A stretch of 64,000 nucleotides of DNA from Sedimentitalea todarodis. Its GTDB lineage: Bacteria > Pseudomonadota > Alphaproteobacteria > Rhodobacterales > Rhodobacteraceae. The position numbers and the translations under genes were made by a program. Under the pieces are notes generated by a model. It saw only the letters and a list, made by a program, of their open reading frames with translations, did no database searches and had not been told where the DNA came from. Below, one piece after another: positions 51,476-59,900 of this stretch (position 1 is the first letter of the stretch; each line of letters opens with the position of its first letter). The stretch covers positions 1 to 64,000 of the forward strand of contig NZ_JASMWN010000022.1 in the NCBI RefSeq assembly GCF_032595355.1. The letters are read 5' to 3'.

Positions 51476-52405
51476 CTAGCGCACAGTTTCCTTCATTGCC
51501 GCGTCGGGCGCAAGAGGCTCTTGCCTGCGCGGCTGCACGACGAACACGCCGGCCAGCATGAGCGCCGCCGCAGCCCAGAAATAGGGCGAATAGCTCTCTC
51601 CCAACAGCAGCATGGCCCAGAACACCCCGAATCCGGTGACAAGGTAGCTGACCTGAACCGCAAAGACCGCCCCTGCGCGCCCGACCAGCCAGACATAGCC
51701 GGTATAGGTCATGACATGAACGAGCGACGAGGCGACCAGCGCCCATTCCGCCACGTCCCATGGCAGCAACGGATCGATGAACTGGCCACTCGCCAGCGCC
51801 AGCGGCAGGCAGAGCATCGCCCCCACAAGGGACGCGCCGAACATGACCTGGATCGGGTTCATTCCCGCAATGCCCCAACGGGCAACGTAGTTACCCTCGA
51901 AGGCGTAGCAAGCGGACGCAATCATCGCCACGGCGACCCATTTCAGCATGCCGGGGTCCGGCAGGCTGGTCTCGGGCAGAACCAGCAGGGCGACGCCCGC
52001 CAATCCCAGCAGCAATCCGCCAAAGCGGCGCAACGAAAAGCGTTCGAGCCCCAGCCCAAGCGCCATGGGAAAGGCAGCAAGTGGCACCAGTGACAGCAGC
52101 ACCGACATGACCCCGGCCGGAATGTAGGCGATGGCCTTGTAGGATGCCGAGTTGGGGATGATCGTGCCAACGAGGGCAATGATGACAAAGACGCGAAACG
52201 TCGCCGCGGATCGTGGAAGGCGATCCCGTCGCAGGATCATCACGATGCCCATCAGCAACGCGCCAATCACCAGTTGCCAGAAGATCAGGCCGAAATGTCC
52301 GTGGCCGGTGCTGACCGCGATCTTGGAGAGCGGCTGGGTGATCCCCCATCCAGCCCCCAGAAGCACCAGAAACAAAAAGAGGATGATCTGCTCGCGTCGG
52401 GTCAC
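51476..52405 (-). CDS. DMT superfamily transporter (EamA domain)
   Basis: 309 aa with ten predicted helices. It starts MTRREQIILFLFLVLLGAGW and has GAGWGITQPLSKIA in the first repeat and ASACYAFEGNYVARWG in the second. A drug/metabolite transporter of unknown substrate. Its start overlaps the ymdB stop by 4 bp (ATGA), so the two are co-translated. The link to YmdB is conserved in a number of Rhodobacterales as I recall, but without functional explanation. Confidence 0.85.
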   Translation of the reverse strand: MTRREQIILFLFLVLLGAGWGITQPLSKIAVSTGHGHFGLIFWQLVIGALLMGIVMILRRDRLPRSAATFRVFVIIALVGTIIPNSASYKAIAYIPAGVMSVLLSLVPLAAFPMALGLGLERFSLRRFGGLLLGLAGVALLVLPETSLPDPGMLKWVAVAMIASACYAFEGNYVARWGIAGMNPIQVMFGASLVGAMLCLPLALASGQFIDPLLPWDVAEWALVASSLVHVMTYTGYVWLVGRAGAVFAVQVSYLVTGFGVFWAMLLLGESYSPYFWAAAALMLAGVFVVQPRRQEPLAPDAAMKETVR

Positions 52406-53214
52406 GGGGTGGCCTCTTCCAGTCGGCCTCCGACCCGGATCATGCGCAGGGATTTGGCGGCGCCGGTCCGGTCATCGGTCTCGACAAACACACCGGACAG
52501 CGTCGCCTCGCCCGCTGCCGGGCTGAACCGGGCCTTGGGCATGCCGGTGATGAACCGGCGCAGCGGTTCTTCCTTGTCCATGCCGATCACCGAATTGTAG
52601 TCGCCACACATCCCGGCATCACTCAGATATCCGGTTCCGCCGGGCAGCACCTGTGCATCCGCGGTCGGCACGTGGGTGTGGGTTCCGACGACAAGGCTCG
52701 CCCGCCCGTCGCAATAGTGACCCATCGCCATCTTTTCAGAGGTCGCTTCGCAATGCATGTCGACGATGACCGCATGGGCGAGGCCGCCGCGCGGGTGCGA
52801 TTTCAGAATCGGCTCGACCGCCGAGAACGGATCGTCAAACGGGCGTTTCATGAACACCTGCCCAAGCACCTGAAGCACCAGCACCTTGCGTCCACCGGGG
52901 GCCGAAAAAACACGAAACCCCTTGCCCGGTGCGTTCTTTGCAAAATTCAACGGGCGGATGATGCGTGGCTCACTCTCAATGAATTGCAGCATGTCCTTTT
53001 GATCGAACGCATGATCGCCCAGCGTCACACAATCGGCCCCTGCGTCCAGCAACAGCTTGGCATGATCGCCCGACAGCCCCATGCCATTGGTGGAGTTTTC
53101 ACCGTTGACGACGACAAAATCCAGCCGCCATTCATCGCGCAGCCGCGCCAGATGCGCCGTGACCGCCGCCCGGCCAGACCGGCCCATTACATCGCCCAGA
53201 AACAAGATTCTCAT
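52402..53214 (-). CDS. YmdB-family (TIGR00282) metallophosphoesterase
   Basis: 270 aa calcineurin-like phosphoesterase. It starts MRILFLGDVMGRSGRAAVTA, then FVVVNGENSTNGMGL, ADCVTLGDHAFDQKD, and VVGTHTHVPTADAQVLPGGT, the last holding the histidine metal ligands. YmdB of Bacillus hydrolyses cyclic nucleotides and affects biofilm formation; in alphaproteobacteria the role is untested. Upstream lies the strong 17-bp stem-loop at 53238-53280, which separates it from the globin gene. Confidence 0.92.
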   Translation of the reverse strand: MRILFLGDVMGRSGRAAVTAHLARLRDEWRLDFVVVNGENSTNGMGLSGDHAKLLLDAGADCVTLGDHAFDQKDMLQFIESEPRIIRPLNFAKNAPGKGFRVFSAPGGRKVLVLQVLGQVFMKRPFDDPFSAVEPILKSHPRGGLAHAVIVDMHCEATSEKMAMGHYCDGRASLVVGTHTHVPTADAQVLPGGTGYLSDAGMCGDYNSVIGMDKEEPLRRFITGMPKARFSPAAGEATLSGVFVETDDRTGAAKSLRMIRVGGRLEEATP

Positions 53215-53237
53215 GGCGTTGTCCTAGGGCGGTCGGG

Positions 53238-53280
53238 GGACAAGAGCAATAGCGATGCGCACGCGCTATTGCTCTTGTCC
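53238..53280. repeat. perfect 17-bp inverted repeat (strong stem-loop)
   Basis: GGACAAGAGCAATAGCG (53238-53254) and its exact reverse complement CGCTATTGCTCTTGTCC (53264-53280) are separated by a 9-base loop. The stem is perfect and long, with no T tract on either side. It lies between the ymdB start (53214) and the stop of the globin gene (53334), both on the minus strand. It could be an RNA-stability or termination element of the globin transcript, a protein-binding site, or a small mobile palindrome remnant. Confidence 0.8.
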
Positions 53281-53333
53281 ACACCATATGGTGCCGGCAG
53301 GTATCATTGGGCAATCAGCCTGATTGATCCGGA

Positions 53334-53753
53334 TTATCCGCCAATGGCCCCCCTGCGGATCATCATCTCGGACACGTGATTGTATGCCCTGCGCCACGCC
53401 GTCTCGAGCTCCGGCGTAAAACCATCTCCGAGACCCGCACGCAATGTATCCATCAACGCATCCCCCATCGGTGCGAAATGCGCGGTTTCCACGCCAAGCG
53501 ACGCGTGCAGTTTGCCCAATCCGAGGTATTGTTCCGCACTGCTCGCGTCATCGTTCAGACGTGAAACGATGACCCCGAGCGTGGTCATGAATTTCATCCC
53601 CTGTCCTTCCAGATCCTCGCGGAACATCTCGCGCAACTCGGGCGCGCGTTCGAACAGGGATTTGTAGAAATACTGTGGATGATCGGTGAAATCACTGCGC
53701 AGGCGCTCCAGGCTGGTGCACACCATATCCAGTTCGGTCTGTGTTAGCGTCAT
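53334..53753 (-). CDS. single-domain globin
   Basis: 139 aa. Helix A-B region TELDMVCTSLERLRSDFTDH, then the bacterial-haemoglobin CD/E region PQYFYKSLFERAPELREMF, with FMTTLGVIVSRL following. The proximal histidine lies in YLGLGKLHASLGVE, and FAPMGDALMDTL and WRRAYNHVSEMMI form the last helices. It belongs to the flavohaemoglobin-like single-domain globins (CgHb type). These bind O2 or NO. The ATG at 53753 is supported; the frame to 53846 is not. A single gene, not linked to nitrite or NO reductase. Confidence 0.85.
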   Translation of the reverse strand: MTLTQTELDMVCTSLERLRSDFTDHPQYFYKSLFERAPELREMFREDLEGQGMKFMTTLGVIVSRLNDDASSAEQYLGLGKLHASLGVETAHFAPMGDALMDTLRAGLGDGFTPELETAWRRAYNHVSEMMIRRGAIGG

Positions 53754-53835
53754 GACGTTTTCCTCTCTGCGATATGCAGCCAAAGTATCACGCCATTTGT
53801 GTGAGAAATTTGATCTGACCCCGGAATCTCGGGGA

Positions 53836-54399
53836 TCAACGTGCAAATGACAGCACGCGGCTCTCGGTCACGAGGAAATCCAGCGGCTGATCGGTCGCTT
53901 CCAAAGGCAGGCTTTCTGCTTCTTGTGCATCAAAAGCGAAACCGATGGCGAGCGTGGCCCGCCGGGCGCGCAGCAGTTCCAGGGTTCGGTCATAGAACCC
54001 CCCGCCATATCCCAGCCGCCCCCCTGTGGCGTCGAAGGCGACCAATGGAACAATGAGCATTTCCGGTTCGAAGAAATCATCCTGCTGCGGAACCCGCGTT
54101 CCAAAGGTGCTCTCCCGCAGCGGCATGTCAGGCTCCCATTTGCTGAAACGCAGCGGCAGGCCAGCGCCCGTGATGACCGGAAGCCCGACAGGGCCATGGG
54201 CCGCCGCCTCGGCCATCGCGGGGAGTGGGTCAATCTCGGTGCGGATCGGCAGGTAGCCTGCCAGCGGAACGCCTCTGTACCCTGCAAGCAGCTCTGACAA
54301 CAGCCCGGCCCCTGCCCCGCCAGCTGCATCACGGGCCGCCTTGCGCCGCGCGAACGCGGCCTTGCGGGCGGCGCCCTTGATCTCTGCCAGATCGCTCAT
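53836..54399 (-). CDS. 5-formyltetrahydrofolate cyclo-ligase
   Basis: 187 aa. AARKAAFARRKAARDAAGGA at the N-terminus, then LAGYLPIRTEIDPLP, IVPLVAFDATGGRLGYGGGF with YDRTLELLRARR (the G-x-G-G-G-[FY]-Y-D motif). It catalyses ATP-dependent ring closure of 5-formyl-THF to methenyl-THF. The ATG at 54399 overlaps the mgtE stop by 4 bp (ATGA); the open frame runs to 54885 over mgtE and is spurious. In many alphaproteobacteria this gene sits near the 6S RNA gene; I do not see that RNA here. Confidence 0.92.
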   Translation of the reverse strand: MSDLAEIKGAARKAAFARRKAARDAAGGAGAGLLSELLAGYRGVPLAGYLPIRTEIDPLPAMAEAAAHGPVGLPVITGAGLPLRFSKWEPDMPLRESTFGTRVPQQDDFFEPEMLIVPLVAFDATGGRLGYGGGFYDRTLELLRARRATLAIGFAFDAQEAESLPLEATDQPLDFLVTESRVLSFAR

Positions 54400-55790
54400 A
54401 GCAGCACCATTCCAGCCAGCCCGAGAAACACGAAAAAGCCTACGACATCGGTAACCGTCGTCACGAAGGTGCCCGAGGCCAGCGCCGGGTCGACGCCCAT
54501 CTTGTCCATCATCACCGGGATAACCGTGCCGGCCAGCCCGGCCACGGCGAGATTGATCACCATCGCGACGGCAATCACATACCCGATCTGCGGAGATCCG
54601 AACCAGATCACGCCCACGACGCCCATCGTGACGGCAAAGACCACCCCGTTTAGCAGGCCGACCAGCACCTCGCGTCGGATCACACGCCAAACGTTTGCCC
54701 CCGTGAGGTCGCGGGTCGCCAGCGACCGTACGGCGACGGTGAGCGATTGAGTGCCGGCGTTGCCGCCCATCGATGCGACGATGGGCATGAGAACCGCCAG
54801 CGCCACGAACCTGGACAGCGTATCCTCGAACAAGGCGATCACGAGCGACGCCAGGATCGCGGTCAGCAGGTTCACGGCCAACCACGGCAACCGGCGCTTG
54901 ACCGTTTCCGCAACGCTGTCAGAGAGCGAGCTTTCATCGCCGACCCCGGCAAGACGCATGATGTCTTCTTCGTGTTCCTCGTCCAGCACCGCCATCGCAT
55001 CGTCGATGGTGATCATCCCGGCCAGGCGCCCCTCGTCATCGACAACCGGCGTCGAGATCAGGTGGTACTGGTTGAACGCATAGGCCACGTCTTCCTCGTC
55101 CTGCGTCGCCGGGATGACGTGAAACATTTCTTCCGTGAGATCGAGAAGCGGCACCGTGCGTCGCGCGCCCATCAACTTGCCCAGCGTCACGTTCCCGACC
55201 GGATGCATGCGCGGGTCGACCAGGATGACATGATAGAACTGGTCCGGCATGTGTTCGTTGCTGCGCATGTAGTCGATGGCCTGCCCGACGTTCCAATGCG
55301 CAGGCGCCATCACCACCTCCCGCTGCATCAGGCGACCGGCCGACCCTTCAGGATAGGACATCGCCTGCTCGACCGCGAGCCGGTCGGTTTCGGCAAGCGC
55401 GCCCAGAATGGTCTCTTGCTGCGGTTCCTCCAGATCCTCGATCAGGTCGACGACATCATCGCTCTCGAGTTCCCGCACCGCGTCCGCCAGAACCTGCGGC
55501 GCAAGGATCGAGATCACGTCTTCGCGGATGCTCTCATCCAGTTCGGACAGGATCTCGCCGTCAAACTCGTGGTCGTAGAGCCGAATCAGGCTCTCGCGGT
55601 CCACGTGACCGATCTGTTCCAGAAGGTCGGCAATATCCGCCGCGTGCAGCGGTTCCATCAACTCGGTCAGCTGCGCCTGATCACCCTTTTCCACGGCATC
55701 AAGAATCGCCGCGACCGCCCTGCGATCCAGCAGATAGGCATCGTCTTCGCGACCGGAATCGGCCTCTGTCTGATCATCGATGGTTGTCAT
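54396..55790 (-). CDS. mgtE: magnesium transporter MgtE
   Basis: 464 aa. N-terminal helical Mg-sensing domain (LLEQIGHVDRESLIRLYDHE), two CBS domains (about 130-260: VMAPAHWNVGQAIDYM and LISTPVVDDEGRLAGMITID), and a five-helix membrane domain with the pore signature MVINLAVAGLAGTVIPVMMD and ASGTFVTTVTDVVGF. Mg-gated inward channel. The start at 55790 is preceded by GGGGG; the frame extends to 55850. No magnesium riboswitch leader is apparent in the 134 bp up to guaD. Translationally coupled to the folate cyclo-ligase gene. Confidence 0.95.
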   Translation of the reverse strand: MTTIDDQTEADSGREDDAYLLDRRAVAAILDAVEKGDQAQLTELMEPLHAADIADLLEQIGHVDRESLIRLYDHEFDGEILSELDESIREDVISILAPQVLADAVRELESDDVVDLIEDLEEPQQETILGALAETDRLAVEQAMSYPEGSAGRLMQREVVMAPAHWNVGQAIDYMRSNEHMPDQFYHVILVDPRMHPVGNVTLGKLMGARRTVPLLDLTEEMFHVIPATQDEEDVAYAFNQYHLISTPVVDDEGRLAGMITIDDAMAVLDEEHEEDIMRLAGVGDESSLSDSVAETVKRRLPWLAVNLLTAILASLVIALFEDTLSRFVALAVLMPIVASMGGNAGTQSLTVAVRSLATRDLTGANVWRVIRREVLVGLLNGVVFAVTMGVVGVIWFGSPQIGYVIAVAMVINLAVAGLAGTVIPVMMDKMGVDPALASGTFVTTVTDVVGFFVFLGLAGMVLL

Positions 55791-55862
55791 TCTCAGCCCC
55801 CTGCAATTGGCGTCAAAATAGAAGAAGCAGCTATTGGAAAACAATGACAATGCGGCGATTTA

Positions 55863-55876
55863 CGCAAAGATTTGCG
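55863..55876 (+). promoter_or_regulatory. CGCAAA-GA-TTTGCG dyad between mgtE and guaD
   Basis: A perfect 6-bp dyad, CGCAAA-GA-TTTGCG, lies 48 bp before the guaD start and about 73 bp before the divergent mgtE start, in the 133-bp gap between the divergent genes. It is a candidate operator for the purine-catabolism gene, but no regulator of this type is adjacent. Symmetry is observed; function is inferred. Confidence 0.4.
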
Positions 55877-55923
55877 CTCGCTAGTCTGCATCCTCGTATT
55901 CTGTCGCGAATTGGGAGCTGTCA

Positions 55924-57207
55924 ATGGCCGGAACCGTAATCCTCAAGGGACAGGTGTTATCCTTTTCCGGTACACCTTTCGAAGGCGAACCAACCGACTC
56001 CGCCCGCATTGATGATGCCCTGGCGCTGAGCAGCGGTCGGATCAGCGCGGTTGGCCCGTTTGACCGGCTCAAGGCCGACGCGCCGGAGGCGACGGTGATC
56101 GACCACGGCGAGAAAGTCATCATGGCGGGTTTCGTGGATGCGCATGTGCACTTCCCGCAAACCGCGATGATTGCGAGCTGGGGCAAACGGTTGATCGATT
56201 GGCTCAACACCTACACGTTCCCCGAGGAAATGCGGTTTGCCGATGCCGCCTATGCCGCCGAGATCGCGGCGCGGTATCTTGATCTGACGACCGCGCATGG
56301 CACCACGACCATGTGCAGCTTTGCAACCATCCACCCGGAAAGTGTGGAAGCGTTCTTTGCCGAGGCGCAGCGGCGCAATCAACGGGTCGTGGCAGGCAAG
56401 ACCTGTATGGACCGCAACGCGCCCGAGGGGCTGCGAGACACCCCGAAGAGTGCCTATGATCAATCCAAGGCGCTGCTGGACCGTTGGCACGGGGTTGACC
56501 GCATTTCATACGCCATCACCCCCCGGTTCTCGCCAACATCGACCCCGGAGCAACTTGACGCGATGGGTGCACTCTGGGCCGAATACCCGGAGTGCCTGAT
56601 GCAGACCCATCTCAGCGAACAGGTGGATGAAATCGCATGGGTGCGCGAATTGTTCCCGGACGCGCGTGATTATCTTGATACCTACGAGGCCCACGGCTTG
56701 CTCGGGGAACGGGGCCTCTATGGTCACGCGATCCATCTGGAGAACCGCGAGCGGGCGCGCCTGCGCGACGTGGGCGCGGCGCTGGTTCATTGTCCGACCT
56801 CCAACACCTTCATCGGATCCGGCCTGTTTGACATGATGGGCCTGATGGCCGACGGCCACCGCATCGGGCTGGCAACGGATACCGGGGGCGGGTCGTCCTT
56901 CTCGATGCTCCGCACGATGGCGGCAGCCTATGAAATCGGCCAGTTGCGCGGCGTTCCGCTGCACGCTGCACAGCTGCTGTGGCTGGCCACGGTAGGGTCC
57001 GCGCAAGCGCTGCATATGTCGCAACAGATTGGCAATGCCGCCGTCGGGCACGAGGCCGATCTGATCGTGCTTGACCTTGCCTCGACACCCGCGATCGCGC
57101 AACGAAGCGCCTGTGCAACCGATATCTGGGAGGCGCTGTTTGCCACGATCATGATGGGCGATGACCGGGCTGTTCACGAAGTCTGGATTGGCGGCAAACA
57201 ACAATAA
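55924..57207 (+). CDS. guaD: guanine deaminase
   Basis: 427 aa amidohydrolase. Metal ligands: AGFVDAHVHFPQTAM (H-x-H), MQTHLSEQVDEIAW, GHAIHLENRERARL, and Asp in LATDTGGGSSFSML. The HCPTSNTFIGSGLF motif is characteristic of guanine deaminase. It converts guanine to xanthine in the cytoplasm. Its stop lies 10 bp from the convergent 8-oxoguanine deaminase stop, so two related purine deaminases are encoded tail to tail. The ATG at 55924 has GGGAG upstream. Confidence 0.92.
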   Translation: MAGTVILKGQVLSFSGTPFEGEPTDSARIDDALALSSGRISAVGPFDRLKADAPEATVIDHGEKVIMAGFVDAHVHFPQTAMIASWGKRLIDWLNTYTFPEEMRFADAAYAAEIAARYLDLTTAHGTTTMCSFATIHPESVEAFFAEAQRRNQRVVAGKTCMDRNAPEGLRDTPKSAYDQSKALLDRWHGVDRISYAITPRFSPTSTPEQLDAMGALWAEYPECLMQTHLSEQVDEIAWVRELFPDARDYLDTYEAHGLLGERGLYGHAIHLENRERARLRDVGAALVHCPTSNTFIGSGLFDMMGLMADGHRIGLATDTGGGSSFSMLRTMAAAYEIGQLRGVPLHAAQLLWLATVGSAQALHMSQQIGNAAVGHEADLIVLDLASTPAIAQRSACATDIWEALFATIMMGDDRAVHEVWIGGKQQ

Positions 57208-57216
57208 CTCCCACGC

Positions 57217-58557
57217 TCAGAGCGCCGATGCGATCCGTTGCGCCAACACGTTCTGGCGTCGGACCACAGCAGGCAGGTCCAGGGTCGCGATCCGCCCCTC
57301 TGCAACGATCTGCCGACCCTCTACATAGAGGTCCCTCACCCGCGTCGGCCCCGCCAGCAAGAGCGCCGCCGGGTCCCAGCTCCCGGCACTCTCAACACCG
57401 GTCGTATCCCAGATCGCGATATCCGCACGCTTTCCCACGGCGATCCTGCCACAATCGGGCCGACCCAATACGTCTGCCCCGCCGCGGGTGGCGATCTCCA
57501 GCGTCTCGCGCGCGCTCATCGCGTCGGCTCCGCGCGAAACCCTTTGCAGCAGCATGGCCAGGCGCGCCTCGCCGATGATGTTCCCCGTGTCGTTGCTGGC
57601 AGAGCCGTCAACACCCAACCCAACGGGGACGCCCGCATCCCGCATCGCCCGCACTGGGGCGATCCCGCTGCCCAGACGGCAATTCGAGCAGGGACAATGG
57701 GCAACGCCGGTGCGGGAGCGGGCAAACAGGTCGATTTCCTGACCGTCCAACTTGACGCAGTGCGCGTGCCAGACATCCGGTCCGGTCCATCCCAGATCCT
57801 CGGCATATTGTCCCGGCCGGCAGCCGAAATTGGCTTGGGAGTAGGCGATATCCTCTTCGTTTTCCGCCAGATGGGTATGCAGCATCACGCCCTTGTCCCG
57901 CGCCAAAAGGGCCGCGTCGCGCATGAGATCGCGGCTGACCGAAAACGGTGAACACGGCGCGATCCCGACGCGGCACATCGCGCCCTCACCCGCGTCATGG
58001 TGTGTGTCGATGATCCGAATGCAGTCTTCGAGGATGGCTGTTTCGCGTTCCACCAGCGAGTCGGGTGGCAAACCGCCGTCGCTTTCACCGATGCTCATCG
58101 CACCGCGCGTCGGGTGAAATCTCAGACCGAGTTCGGACGCGGCGGCAATCGTATCATCCAGCCGCGCGCCATTGGGGTAGAGATACAGATGATCCGACGA
58201 CAACGTACAGCCAGACAGCGCAAGTTCCGCCAACCCGATTTGCGCCGACACGAACATCTCTTCGGGCCCGAACCGCGCCCAGATTGGATACAGGGTCTTG
58301 AGCCAGCCAAAAAGCAGCGCGTCCTGCCCCCCCGGAACCGCACGTGTCAGGGTCTGGTAGAGATGATGATGCGTATTGACCAGTCCCGGTGTCACCACGC
58401 ATCCGGTGGCCGTTTGAACGCTGCCGGTGGTGCGCAGGTTCTGCCCGATCTCGGCAATGACCCCATCGCGGATCAGGATATCCGTGCCAGGCAGTTCCCG
58501 GCGCGCATCGTCCATCGTCAGCACGGTATCGGCATTTTGAATCAGAATGTCAGGCAT
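57217..58557 (-). CDS. 8-oxoguanine deaminase
   Basis: 446 aa of the amidohydrolase superfamily. TPGLVNTHHHLYQTLTRAVP carries the H-x-H metal motif preceded by an extra histidine. LHTHLAENEEDIAYSQANFG, VWHAHCVKLDGQEIDLFARS, CPCSNCRLGSGIAPV and GLGVDGSASNDTGN give the remaining ligands and pocket. This pattern matches the 8-oxoguanine/isocytosine deaminase group, which salvages oxidised guanine to urate. Start at 58557; the longer frame to 58647 is spurious. The guaD pairing supports purine catabolism. Confidence 0.85.
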   Translation of the reverse strand: MPDILIQNADTVLTMDDARRELPGTDILIRDGVIAEIGQNLRTTGSVQTATGCVVTPGLVNTHHHLYQTLTRAVPGGQDALLFGWLKTLYPIWARFGPEEMFVSAQIGLAELALSGCTLSSDHLYLYPNGARLDDTIAAASELGLRFHPTRGAMSIGESDGGLPPDSLVERETAILEDCIRIIDTHHDAGEGAMCRVGIAPCSPFSVSRDLMRDAALLARDKGVMLHTHLAENEEDIAYSQANFGCRPGQYAEDLGWTGPDVWHAHCVKLDGQEIDLFARSRTGVAHCPCSNCRLGSGIAPVRAMRDAGVPVGLGVDGSASNDTGNIIGEARLAMLLQRVSRGADAMSARETLEIATRGGADVLGRPDCGRIAVGKRADIAIWDTTGVESAGSWDPAALLLAGPTRVRDLYVEGRQIVAEGRIATLDLPAVVRRQNVLAQRIASAL

Positions 58558-58675
58558 GTTCGTCTCCACACTTCTGGTTTGGCCCGGTTCGGTTGAGAAG
58601 TGTGAACATGCGCCAACAGAAATCGGGCAAAGGACTTGGCGCGCCAACCCATTCTAGCGGCAGTCGCGCTGTGGC

Positions 58676-59476
58676 TCAACCCTCTGCAGTGGTTCTGAGC
58701 AGGTCCAAGGCGGCGGCGTGTATCTCGGAATTCGCGGCGGCCACAACCCGCCCGCCAAGATGGGCAGGGTTTCCGCGCCAGTCAGTGACCACGCCACCCG
58801 CGGCCTGGATCACGGCGATCGGGGCCTGGATGTCATAGGCATTGAGCCCAGCCTCGATCACGAGGTCAATCTGACCGGCAGCCAAGAGAGCATAAGCATA
58901 GCAATCCATGCCGTACCGCGCGAGTTTCGTCCGCGCGGCAACGGCCTCAAATGCGGCGCGCTCGGCCGGGGTGCCGACTTCGGGATATGTGGTGAACAGA
59001 ATAGCCTGATCCAGCGTGCGGGTGGATCGTGTTGCCATCGGCATGGTGCCAAACGGCCCGACCAGTTCGGCAACATCAGGTGCGCCGACAAAGCGCTCGC
59101 GGGTGTAAGGTTGATCGATGAGGCCAAGTGTCGGACCGTTCTGGTCCGACAGTGCGATCAGGACACCCCAGGTTGGCGTGCCGCTGATGAACCCGCGGGT
59201 GCCGTCGATAGGATCAAGCACCCACTCCCGCCCGGACGTCCCATTCTGGCGCCCGAACTCTTCTCCCCAGATACCATCCTGGGGCCGGTGGAGAGTCAGT
59301 AGATCGCGCATTGCCCTTTCAGCTGTGCGATCTGCAACCGTAACCGGATCAAACCCTGCTGTTTCCTTGTTCTGCGCCAACAAACCGGGTTGTCTGAAGT
59401 GCGGAAGAATTTCCGCACGCGCCGCATCGGCAAGCAGATGCGCAAGAGCAAGATCTGTAAGTATCGCAGAGGTCAT
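58676..59476 (-). CDS. hisN: histidinol-phosphatase / inositol monophosphatase-family protein
   Basis: 266 aa, a lithium-sensitive phosphatase fold. Metal residues: GIWGEEFGRQ, then WVLDPIDGTRGFISG (D-P-[IV]-D-G-T), then NAYDIQAPIAVIQAAGG (W/Y-D-x-A/Q). The GTRGF variant and length fit the HisN-type histidinol-phosphate phosphatase of alphaproteobacteria, although inositol or 3'-phosphoadenosine substrates cannot be excluded. The start at 59476 lacks a clear Shine-Dalgarno, and the frame is open to 59500. It lies 52 bp downstream of the PraR-like regulator gene on the same strand. Confidence 0.78.
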   Translation of the reverse strand: MTSAILTDLALAHLLADAARAEILPHFRQPGLLAQNKETAGFDPVTVADRTAERAMRDLLTLHRPQDGIWGEEFGRQNGTSGREWVLDPIDGTRGFISGTPTWGVLIALSDQNGPTLGLIDQPYTRERFVGAPDVAELVGPFGTMPMATRSTRTLDQAILFTTYPEVGTPAERAAFEAVAARTKLARYGMDCYAYALLAAGQIDLVIEAGLNAYDIQAPIAVIQAAGGVVTDWRGNPAHLGGRVVAAANSEIHAAALDLLRTTAEG

Positions 59477-59528
59477 GACAGGCGACTGCCAGTCCTCCAC
59501 GGAAATTGCAAGCGGTGCTGCAATTGGC

Positions 59529-59900
59529 TCAGGCGACGTCGCTTAATACACGCGCCAGTTCAAAGAGCCGGCGACGCTGGTTCTCCGGGATTGCATAGTA
59601 GGACCGCACGAGGTCAAGCGCCTCTTTGTCACCCATCAGGTCGGGCGGCAGCATCGACTTTTCGCCTTCGGGCCTGTCGGCGTCTTCGAGGCCCTCAAAA
59701 AAGAAGCTCACCGGGACATCAAGCGTGTCGGCGATATCCCAGAGGCGGGATGCGCTGACACGGTTGGCACCGGTTTCGTATTTCTGGATCTGTTGAAATT
59801 TGATACCGACCTGCTCGGCCAGTTGCTGTTGAGTCATGCCGATCAACCATCGACGGTGACGTATGCGCTTCCCAACATGCACATCTACAGGGTGAGTCAT
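59529..59900 (-). CDS. XRE-family regulator (PraR-like)
   Basis: 123 aa. MTHPVDVHVGKRIRHRRWLI, then GMTQQQLAEQVGIKFQQIQK and YETGANRVSASRLWDIADTL, is the highly conserved HTH of the rhizobial PraR/PhrR-like regulators, followed by VPVSFFFEGLED and an acidic helical tail. PraR controls quorum sensing and adhesion genes in Rhizobium; its Roseobacter counterpart is uncharacterised. AAAGGAG precedes the ATG at 59900, and a TTTGCAAA octamer lies right over this site (59911-59918). The longer frame to 59975 is not supported. Confidence 0.82.
   Translation of the reverse strand: MTHPVDVHVGKRIRHRRWLIGMTQQQLAEQVGIKFQQIQKYETGANRVSASRLWDIADTLDVPVSFFFEGLEDADRPEGEKSMLPPDLMGDKEALDLVRSYYAIPENQRRRLFELARVLSDVA

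Noticed and set aside
50246..52093. A 615-codon plus-strand frame opposite the second SLC13 transporter
   Set aside because: Antisense shadow, full of H, R, Q and D in arrays typical of reverse-complemented membrane-protein codons. The minus-strand transporter has clear family hairpins.
54396..55923. A 6S RNA gene near the folate cyclo-ligase, or a magnesium riboswitch before mgtE
   Set aside because: The cyclo-ligase start overlaps mgtE, leaving no room for a 160-nt RNA, and the 133 bp before mgtE show no long multi-branched leader.
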